Assembly: GCF_037975245.1 (NCBI RefSeq)
Contig: NC_092573.1
Location: 136,501 to 200,500 of the forward strand
Reading direction: 5' to 3'
Source of the DNA: Apostichopus japonicus
Lineage: Eukaryota > Echinodermata > Holothuroidea > Aspidochirotida > Stichopodidae
Length of the DNA stretch: 64,000 nucleotides
Shown one piece after another: positions 57,101 to 64,000 of the stretch; the first letter of the stretch is position 1, and each line of letters starts with the position of its first letter. The position numbers and the translations under genes are program-made. The notes under the pieces are model-generated. The model made no database searches and had not been told where the DNA came from. It worked only from the letters and a program-made list of their open reading frames with translations.

Positions 57101-60100
57101 ACAAAACATTAAAAAGTGGAGATTTAAGTGAAATGATACAGGCCTTTATAGTGGTTTGAATTGACAAAACCAACCTTCTTGTTAAAACCACAAAAGTTTA
57201 GCAAAATGAAGCAAAAGTCATTAACACTTGAAAAGTTCCAAGGCTTTAAAGTTAGAATGGTCAATGTTGTCATGTTTACCAAAGCTAACATTTTTGTTTC
57301 ACAACTTTCCTAATTTCACAAAAATTAAAACATAAATGAATAAAGAAACAGAATATACAATCAGAAGCAAACATGCAGATTGCATGAACACTATGCATGA
57401 CTACCTGTCAATGCTAGCATAGAAAATCACAAGTAGACAATCAGGGGTCCATAAATCAAACAGAGCATTTCAACTAAACTAGAACAAAAAACAAGAGTCA
57501 CTGAAACACCCCCCCCCCCCACAACCAGTTGTAAAACTTCTTTGATCTGAATACAGCCCATTTATGCCTCCCCCTACCTAATTCAGTTGGGGGTGGTTTG
57601 CAATCCTCCCCTCCCCACACCTCAATCATGTGCAGGTCGCTGTTCATATACAGCTTAAACTTATTTGAATATTTGATGAGAGCAAAGAAACTGGTGACTA
57701 GAATGGGATCCCAGCGAATGATCTCAGCATTGTAGTAACTTCCGATCAGTCTTTCATTGTTAATTTACTTATGTGCAATAGAATAGAGTATAACATGTGT
57801 GTGCAATAACAAGAACATGGCTCTTCAGATGCTTTGTACGAGATGAACTTGATATATCCAAAGCGTTGAATAAGATAACATTTCCAGAATTGTTAATCTA
57901 CAGAGAAAGACTACGCAATGCTAAACAAGAAACAAGGAAGAAACTCAGCGAAGGTACTATATAAGAGGGCAGTGTTCTTAACCAAGTTAACCCCACCTAT
58001 AACTGTCTATCATGGAATTTTAACTGACTATAAATTGTTGTGAACTGCCTTACTCATCTGACATACTTGTCCCCTCCCCCACCCCCCTCCCCTCACTGGT
58101 GCTGGCATCTCTTCAAGCATGTAGACCATGACTATTAATATCTCACACTTGCAGATAAAATTTCAATGAGATACCTTTCAACACAGTCAAGAGGGGTTCA
58201 TCCTGAGGTACCCTGCATCAGATTTAGTTTCTAATTATTCACTCTTTATGCAGATATTACCTCACAACCCCAAAGCTCTCAGATATTATCTGACACGAAA
58301 GCTAGTTACATTTAGAAAGTCTCCAGAGATAAAAGGTGAAAGGATAATGTAAAGCAAAGCTGTGTTTGTAGGAGATAGAAGACAAGAAAGATCAAGTAGG
58401 TTATATGCAATGTTGCATAGTGATAACCAGGTTTATTTGTTGCATCAAGTAATGTTGATGGTTGCTATGGTAATAGTGACATGATATCAGAATGGTGAAA
58501 GTGCCAATGATATCTAGCTAAGGACTGTCTAGATCAGGGGTTATCAATATGCCGCCTTGGAAGCAAATCCTGGGGAAAAAAGGGCCCACAATTTTGCACT
58601 AATCAGCCTAATCAGGTACACAGACCCTAAAGGTCTTAGGATTGAGCACAGGCACTACTGGCCTTCTTTACAACATTGGTTTACCTAGGTATACTAAGAT
58701 ATTTTTTATTTATCTCTGGCCCTTTGCTCCAACCAATACTTTCTTCTGGCTCTCTTAAATATTTAAATGATTACATGGTATTAGGTATGACACAGTGGTC
58801 TCCAATATCAGAGTATCATAAAGTAATACAATCATTTATGTTGGTGATGTTGCAACAATGACACTGTGAACACTTCCATCTATAGTTGTGTTGAAATAAG
58901 CTTGATGGGTGTTTAAAAGGTTCAGACTGACAGGTTGTATTGAAATAGTAAAACTGAATATTTTTATAAACTTTTTTCACTTCCCAAGTTCAGTTACAGG
59001 ATGAGGAGGTCAGTAGACTGAAATGCCCTAAACCATGAAGCAGCATGAAGCAGTCTGTGCAATGAAATAACTGTCGTTGAGATCAAGTTACAGTAGAGTG
59101 GCAATACTCCTTGGAATACATGTGACTACCATATAGAAAAACTCCTGTTTTTTGGAGGTAAACTCCTGTTTCCTTTACATTGCTTTTAATGTTGATGGCT
59201 GTTGATGTTGACGACTCCAATATATTTGCATGACATAATGCTAATACCTTGTGTAATCAGTGTTTTTTTTTTTTTTTTGAAGCAAATAGTTACCGTGCTG
59301 ATTTGTGAGGCCTTGTGAATAAAATCATTCAAGGATTATATGATGACATTTGTTTTACTTTTCTTTTGTTTTAATTTTTCGGTGATAAGCAAGCTCCTAT
59401 TTTCACACAAAGTTACCTACCATGCTCACATTTTCACTACATACCGGTTCCATAAAAGTTGCATAATGCCTTGCAGTGTTACTGTCAATGTGTTTATTAA
59501 TTGTGTAAAAATGATTCCATATCTACTCACACAAACTTACCGGACATGCACACATTATTCACTACATACTGATTCCATAACATCTGAATGATGCTGTGTT
59601 AATTTCAATATCTGAGTTGACAATTTTCCATGTGAAAATACCATGTAGAGTCTTGCATGGCCTTTGTGCAGAAATTAACACACACTAACAGTGTTGCATT
59701 GTCTTAGAAACATTCAATTCCTGATGACATCTGAACATTTGAGAGCTATTGAACTAATAATGGCTATTATCTTGAGGAAGTCAGGCAGATCCCAATCTCA
59801 AATGTCCAAAATCTTCCTTCTTTTCTTTCAACAACAACAACTGTAAGACACTTTTAACAAATTCCAGAGAATCAGGGAATAGTTAATAATACCACATTAG
59901 TAAACATAAAGAAACCATGCCATCATCAAAAAAAAAATACATCTCAAAGAGGAGAAACACAGAAAGAAAAAAAAATTCTGTTTTAAACATCAATACAAAG
60001 GGGACAATCAATTGACATATTAGGCAGTCTTTGGGATCTAAAAAGATGCTTGGGAAACGGACTGTTTCTATGGTAACATCCAAACTGAATTAGGGTGTAA

Positions 60101-63100
60101 ATGACCTTTTATGGGGATAATTGTATCAATCAAGATGCAGTCACAGTATCATGCTTGGGAGTCCTTTACTCACAAACCAGGAATGCCATCAAAATCGGCC
60201 AAGTTTTGTCTGCAGCATGAAAGGAGGAAGAAATTGTGATAAAAATGACACAATGTTTGTGGGATGATTGAGTACCGATAAACGTTTGCTCCTTGTCAAT
60301 CATTTACGACTTTCAAGTACGCAGGCTGGCTCTCGGAAGAGGCAAGAGATGCTTGTCTGTGGTATAGACTATCTAGAGTTAATACTTAAATAGTGCAAAA
60401 GAAGGACAGAATAAAGAGTGAAGACCCAGAGGTAACAGAGCTCTTTCAAATAGTTGACTTTATTCTGGGTGTTTTGTTTATATATATCTCGCAGAATCTT
60501 ATATCAAGGAGCTGCTACTTGGGAACTTACTCTTCAAAAAATTCTTCTAAATCATCTTTAGGTGAAGGATTATAAACACAAAACTGTCAACAAGATCATT
60601 ACCAGTGACCCAATTGCTCTACAGGAACCATTAAACTCCCTAGAGATCATAGCAGTCTTGTCAAATTTGTCAGAATTGCTGACCCCAAATGACCTCTGAC
60701 CTCCACCCAAAACAATAGGGTTCTTGTACTCATTATAGGGAATCTACATGCAAAATATGAGAGCCAATATAGTTTACCATCTGGAGATATCTTGTTTACA
60801 AGGATTTCGAGTTTTGACCCCTCGTAACCTTAAATGAACTCTGACCTACACCAAACTGTGTAAACTGTATACACTGCATAAGGCAATGCTACCAAACATA
60901 CATGAGCTCCTCTGATGTTCAGCTCCTAGAGATACAGTGGTTTTTAGATTTTCACATTTTGCCCTCTGCTGTCCCCAATTTGACCTTTGACCTCCACCCA
61001 AAACAATAGGGTTCTTATATACTAATCATGGGGAAGTCACATGCCATATATGAGAACTGCAAAGGTTACCCATCTTGAGATATCATGTTTACAAGCTAGG
61101 GAATCACATACACACAAACACACGCAAACTTTACTGCATAGGTTACTTGGGTGTGATTCTTGAGTTGCTCCGTTGCAAGAAGATTCTGAAGTGGATGATA
61201 TAATTTCGTAAAATGTTTCAGTGATTTTCAAAATGGACAGGAAGGATATGAATAGCATGATTATCAACTCCATCTTGGAAACGCATGCAAAGCAAGTGGG
61301 TATGGAACAAGGAAAGATCAGATTTACCCTGCTTTTAATATCAAATCCCTGTGTAGAAAAGAAAACATTGTAAAGAACCGATGAAACATGTAAACAACTG
61401 CACAGATAACTTTAGAGACATCCCTAATCCATACCACCCCAATCTCTCACACCAACTTCATTTAAACTCTGTCCTAGATCCACAAGGTGACAAAGGAAAT
61501 ATTTCTGCAGACCTGTAAATCAAAGCCAGAAGACGTTACCTGACCAATCAATTTACACGAAACTCACTATCAGCCCTTTTGTCTGAAATATGTTAATTCT
61601 CTGGTTATTCAAAGCAATAAGAGCTAATTAGATCTGTTTTATTTTTGACATTTTTTTTTTTGATTTTTTTTTTTTTTTTTCAAACATTCTTCCACCAGCT
61701 TGTGTTCAGTTTGGCATTAGTCTAATAACTTGTTTTGGTCAAGAGGTACCCCATAAAGGGAAATAAAACATCATTTCTCAGATAGAAGGGCATCCAAACA
61801 AAAACAGATCCATACCGTATGCCATATTATGGTAATTTTATGACCTTACAATGCCTAAAAGTCAAGTTTTTTAACACTTCCCAGGCCAACTAAATGGAAA
61901 CTTTATTTAGCTTCTATCTGTGCATAGTTAATATTAAAGAGACCTTTTACAGTAAAGGCGTAAAAAGGGGAAATTTGCTACGTAAATAAAGGTATTTTTA
62001 GTATGAGCAAGACAGGTCTCCAAAAGAGACTAACGTAGTAGTACCTGACTGGTGGCCCAGAAAAACACACTGCAAACAATAGTTTTCTTGTTTTAGGGTA
62101 AGGTCAGGGATATTGGAATAGCCAGGAAATCTCTAAATGGATAGATGTGATGATTATGTGCATCCTCCGATAGTACGGTAGGGTGTGGCACCATCCCCTG
62201 GTTAGTCGACATACCACCACAAATGACAAATAGGGTAGAGGAACCAGGAAAACAAAATTCTATTCTAAAAGGATTAGAGGTTAAGATTTCTGTCAAGATT
62301 CTACGAAAGGGTCCAGTGCTGAGTGGAGTCTGTAGAAGTAATACTGTACCTGCCTGGCTCTTTCCTGCTGTTTGATATATTTCTAAAAAATTGCAAAATG
62401 GAATAATTTAAGAGAGCTAGCTCAGCAAATGCGGCACCCAATTCATTTCTAAGAGATTGTTCTATCAACCAGTTTTGTTGAATAAGTCTTTCTTAATGCA
62501 GTCAACCATTTGAACCAATTGCTATTACAAATGAACAGCACATAGAAGGTTCTAAAGGAAAGTTAGTTTTGGCTAAATCAAGAAAAGGCATTTTTATATC
62601 AATCACATCACCATGGAAACAGATGACATACTGTATGTTAAACAGGTTGACCTGGGCAGACAATAATTATACAAAAAAAATTTAAAGACAAAACAACTTC
62701 TGATTCCTAAAATCAAATATAGTTAATGGTATAATGTAACACATATAAGGAGGAAAACAATATATATTTTTTATTAACCCTTCATAGATTAATTGAAGCA
62801 AACTACTTTCTAGCCAAATCATTTTTCTGCCACTAAAAGCAAGGAATCTAATAGCCAGAGGTCAATCGAGATGTCATTGAGACAAATGTCCTACAAAAGC
62901 AGTTAGCTGCAAAACCTATTTTAGTTTACTACCAAACCACTACATAGACTTTCTATTTAAACAATATACTGTTTCCTAAACAAAGGCCTTAACTTAAGAT
63001 GGGATGTCCTCCCAGGATTCACTGACATAACATTGATCCTAGGACATGAACAAGACTTATTCACATGTTTCTAGTTTTAATGTTCATACAAAGTGAGATT

Positions 63101-64000
63101 ACCTCTGTTACAACTCTGCTATATGAATGGGTCAATGTACCGCCTTACGCTAAACGACGCAGTATACGATCTACTTACTTGATTTCTTCCTGCAGAGCGG
63201 TCTTAAATAGTTTCAGGAGTAGGTACTCCTCTCGCTGGTTTGCCGCGTAGTTGTACAGGGTCAGAATCACAGACTCCATAAACTTTGTGGTCTTACTCTG
63301 GGGCATCGCAAAGATGAGTTTGGCAAGGTAATTGGGGTTAGTCTGAAGTAGATACAGGAGGTTCTGGTATCCCTCTAACATTTCCCGTTTATCTTTGCTG
63401 AGGGCCTTCAGACCGGAGTAACTGCCCTCATCATCCGTGTGTAGATTACGTCCATGAGAAACCACATCCTTGGAGAGGAGAGAAATATACGATTAGGTAT
63501 GATAACAGCTAGTTGTGTTTCGTTACCAAGCTAAACCATGAGTCTTCTGATCACTCTCCATTCTATTACTCTACAAGTACATGGTCTATCTATGAAATAA
63601 TTCTTCTTGTCCAAAATGATTCAATTTTAGCTGGTAATACATATTACCAATTAATGGACATTTACTACTTTGCACTAAATCCTATATGCATGTTAGACAA
63701 CACCTCTGTTCATCTGAAATGTAAGTATCAAGTGTTATTGTTTGGTTTGATAAGTTATAAGAATGGACCATTCTTATCAGCCATCGATACACTACAATGA
63801 AATTCCATACCCCTACTGCTACAATGGACTCGACCATGATTATCAGCTATCAATATACTACAGTACAAGCAATCCCATACCCCTACTGTCAGAATGGACA
63901 AAGATGCAAAATTCTTGTCAAGACTGTTTGGTAAGAGTATGTTTCCATGGTAACCATTATCCACTGGTCTATTTTTACCTGCAGGGTAATTCTATTCTTG
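45075..64000 (-). CDS. IQGAP: IQGAP scaffold protein, C-terminal 724 residues, 17 exons (5' part outside window)
   Basis: Exons, 5' to 3': 64000-63979 (partial), 63468-63179, 57021-56797, 56569-56429, 56059-55975, 55487-55323, 54318-54251, 53633-53501, 49950-49848, 49308-49167, 48773-48686, 48478-48378, 47814-47700, 47027-46867, 46247-46134, 45623-45515 and 45188-45075. All junctions have GT/AG ends and compatible phases, and the product aligns through to the family-typical C-terminus NKKFYGK. IQGAPs bind Cdc42/Rac1 and link them to actin, microtubules and cadherins. Their GAP-related domain binds GTPases without stimulating hydrolysis. Seen here are part of that domain (NPAIVAPDAFD, matching the family FLRxxNPAI-type motif) and the RasGAP C-terminal domain with its basic coiled segment (RRYRQRRK). 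The N-terminal calponin-homology, coiled-coil and IQ regions lie beyond the window. At residue level EEINSKV replaces EEIKSKV at the exon 2/3 junction. Introns hold several minisatellites. Confidence 0.96.
45515..45623 (-). CDS. IQGAP: IQGAP exon, RasGAP C-terminal domain
   Basis: Phase 2 to phase 0, donor GTAAGT. It encodes FKNVMFEINPSDKAGVF and AAKFLGVRMDSVDLVFQ. Confidence 0.97.
46134..46247 (-). CDS. IQGAP: IQGAP exon, RasGAP C-terminal domain
   Basis: Phase 2 to phase 2, donor GTAAGT. It encodes a basic linker, then KYNAAKLHEKGVILEIEGL. Confidence 0.97.
46503..46722. repeat. 44-bp tandem repeat, five units
   Basis: The phrase acctcactgctaccta recurs at 44-bp steps (46551, 46595, 46639), with one 42-bp step at the end. 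It lies in an IQGAP intron. Confidence 0.9.
46867..47027 (-). CDS. IQGAP: IQGAP exon, start of RasGAP C-terminal domain
   Basis: Phase 0 to phase 2, donor GTGAGT. It encodes DIKNQRRYRQRRKQDIM, SKFYGEQTDYYSTYIKTCL and ENLAA. Confidence 0.97.
47700..47814 (-). CDS. IQGAP: IQGAP exon
   Basis: Phase 2 to phase 0, donor GTAATT. It encodes LPIESKKEKVKKNL and DGYQAIVNAIAQ, which leads into the C-terminal domain. Confidence 0.92.
48229..48332. mobile_element. Degenerate copy of the 9972-10104 foldback family
   Basis: It shares agttagagggcctga, gatcctggcaggatcttct and aggatcgtaa in the same order as the palindrome in GRL intron 1, but the second arm is decayed. Confidence 0.65.
48378..48478 (-). CDS. 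IQGAP: IQGAP exon, variable linker
   Basis: Phase 0 to phase 2, donor GTAAGA. It encodes EALHDELLQVRLDLNTSQDT and a Ser-rich end. This linker is poorly conserved in the family. Confidence 0.87.
48686..48773 (-). CDS. IQGAP: IQGAP exon
   Basis: Phase 2 to phase 0, donor GTAAAG. It encodes TKRLLVDIVRVQSDESVLAI and LDTKATPEQ. Confidence 0.95.
49167..49308 (-). CDS. IQGAP: IQGAP exon
   Basis: Phase 1 to phase 2, donor GTAAGT. It encodes KTEISFTLTNKFEI and an acidic stretch ending KKRLFI. Confidence 0.95.
49560..49615 (+). mobile_element. Probable LINE 3' tail
   Basis: AT-rich sequence ending ggtttgataaataaatgaac and a short GAAC repeat, resembling the tail near 30165-30212. No body is recognised. 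Confidence 0.3.
49848..49950 (-). CDS. IQGAP: IQGAP exon
   Basis: Phase 0 to phase 1, donor GTAGGT. It encodes DPLHELLEDLGDVPGVEDML, matching the family linker after the GAP domain. Confidence 0.95.
50233..53345. repeat. ~80-bp minisatellite, about 38 units, in an IQGAP intron
   Basis: Each unit contains the palindrome tgagctca (or the variant tgcactca), catattgagag-like gatcattattgagag, and taccatgagagatgatcta. Steps are 80-82 bp with shorter deletion variants. Variant sites (agctca/cactca, gtacc/gcacc) come in blocks, which suggests unequal exchange. The array fills most of the intron between 49950 and 53501. Confidence 0.97.
53501..53633 (-). CDS. IQGAP: IQGAP exon, end of GAP-related domain
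   Basis: Phase 2 to phase 0, donor GTAAGT. It encodes FDIDEYSDFVNPTKPIVFMS and SEIIDTHA. Confidence 0.97.
54251..54318 (-). CDS. IQGAP: IQGAP exon (68 nt)
   Basis: Phase 0 to phase 2, donor GTAAGT. It encodes FKGESSHLSALNEFVRKSFP. Confidence 0.93.
54385..55168. repeat. 44-bp minisatellite, about 18 units, in an IQGAP intron
   Basis: The phrase gggatcaaagtaccatccat recurs every 44 bp from 54403. Two main variants (tttaaactaaccatagatag and attaaaataaccagagatag) intermix. It lies between IQGAP exons at 54318 and 55323. Confidence 0.96.
55323..55487 (-). CDS. IQGAP: IQGAP exon with the conserved NPAI motif
   Basis: Phase 0 at both ends, donor GTTAGT. It encodes IVGNLIYYRYMNPAIVAPDA and QRRNLGSITKVLQ, the most conserved GAP-domain block. 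Confidence 0.97.
55975..56059 (-). CDS. IQGAP: IQGAP exon, GAP-related domain
   Basis: Phase 2 to phase 0, donor GTGAGG. It encodes FGIRYIAKVLRISLQERFPD and EPEEDIIK. Confidence 0.96.
56429..56569 (-). CDS. IQGAP: IQGAP exon, GAP-related domain
   Basis: Phase 2 to phase 2, donor GTGAGT. It encodes KLPYDVSTEQALKQEE to FLNAIISSVDKIP. Confidence 0.96.
56797..57021 (-). CDS. IQGAP: IQGAP exon, GAP-related domain
   Basis: Phase 2 to phase 2, donor GTGAGT. It encodes SKVDKMMEIVTGNPMVIRMV to YKAWVNQKESETGET. Confidence 0.97.
60174..60209 (-). CDS. Candidate 36-nt alternative IQGAP microexon
   Basis: A strong pyrimidine tract ending catgctgcag and a strong donor GTGAGTAA bound 36 bases, a multiple of three. 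Its phase-2 frame matches the flanking IQGAP junction, and the insert would read QNLADFDGIPGF. Without transcript data this is a hypothesis; no known IQGAP insert at this site comes to mind. Confidence 0.35.
60531..60583 (-). CDS. Candidate small exon (53 nt), gene unknown
   Basis: Acceptor cttgttgacag and donor GTAAGTTC bound a phase-0 to phase-2 frame reading FCVYNPSPKDDLEEFFE. It cannot be joined directly to the IQGAP exon at 63179, which ends phase 2, but it fits the 36-nt candidate downstream. Confidence 0.27.
60676..61095. repeat. Tandem pair of a ~300-bp repeat with DR1 motifs
   Basis: The phrase gacctccacccaaaacaata recurs at about 60699 and 60990, followed in both by gggttctt and an atgagagatatc-like tail. 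TGACCTCTGACCT (60690-60702) and TGACCTTTGACCT (60981-60993) are perfect DR1 arrangements read on the minus strand. It may belong to the same broad family as 3737-5684. Confidence 0.7.
63179..63468 (-). CDS. IQGAP: IQGAP exon, start of GAP-related domain
   Basis: Phase 0 to phase 2, donor GTAAGT. It encodes DVVSHGRN, then LLYLLQTNPNYLAKLIFAMP and REEYLLLKLFKTALQEEI. Confidence 0.97.
63979..64000 (-). CDS. IQGAP: IQGAP exon, 3' end only
   Basis: KNRITLQ followed by donor GTAAAA, phase 0. It is truncated by the window edge. Confidence 0.85.

Larger units (their letters stand above)
57022..63178. other. Large IQGAP intron (about 6.2 kb)
   Basis: It contains a run of C at 57511-57521, a duplicated DR1-bearing repeat at 60676-61095, long T runs at 61651-61680, and a set of small candidate exons between 60174 and 62382. 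No independent gene could be proven. Confidence 0.6.

Noticed and set aside
57600-57770. Minus-strand open stretch with plausible amino-acid composition (SYYNAEIIRWDP)
   Set aside because: No acceptor with a pyrimidine tract precedes it, a TAA lies just upstream in frame, and it matches nothing in IQGAP or any family I recognise.
62093-62336. Minus-strand 86-residue open frame after a good acceptor
   Set aside because: It is open to a stop with no convincing donor, and its composition and lack of a recognisable domain fit chance. It could be a terminal exon of a nested transcript, but support is too thin.

Overview
The window is metazoan nuclear DNA: AT-rich, intron-rich, and full of minisatellites, SINE-like fragments and non-autonomous DNA transposons. 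Four protein-coding genes can be reconstructed from spliced exons with canonical GT/AG sites and compatible phases. A gustatory-receptor-like (GRL) chemoreceptor, an NCKX exchanger, an animal-type IQGAP and the style of repeats suggest a marine invertebrate, most likely a deuterostome such as an echinoderm. That assignment is inference; no sequence here identifies the species.

Layout: 1-8.5 kb has no supported gene. It holds an 85-bp minisatellite and a ~1.95-kb repeat element rich in AGGTCA half-sites. 8.5-17.3 kb (+) is a complete four-exon, 408-residue GRL seven-transmembrane receptor, with two hAT-like elements and a foldback element in its introns. 17.3-23.6 kb is gene-free, with purine-rich, G-rich and (AT)n tracts and a tRNA-derived SINE. 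23.65-31.26 kb (-) is a complete nine-coding-exon K+-dependent Na+/Ca2+ exchanger (SLC24A family, 512 residues). 31.3-34.9 kb is the head-to-head interval between it and RPL17. 34.9-42.1 kb (+) is ribosomal protein L17 (uL22), 183 residues over six coding exons. Two hAT-like elements sit in its introns, and a 72-bp tandem repeat has copied its exon-3 splice donor five times. 42.1-45.07 kb is the convergent interval. 45.075-64 kb (-) is the C-terminal half of an IQGAP (17 exons, 724 residues, 5' part outside the window). It covers part of the GAP-related domain and the RasGAP C-terminal domain, and its introns carry three minisatellites, one of ~3.1 kb.

The genes are unrelated in function (chemoreception, ion exchange, translation, cytoskeletal scaffolding). 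There is no operon, CRISPR array or prokaryotic feature. The points most worth following are: the GRL gene with its three phase-0 C-terminal introns and TYxxxxxQ signature; the duplicated RPL17 splice donor; the divergent N-terminus of RPL17; four hAT-like insertions with 8-bp target duplications; the AGGTCA-rich repeat family; and a phase-compatible series of tiny candidate exons inside a 6.2-kb IQGAP intron.
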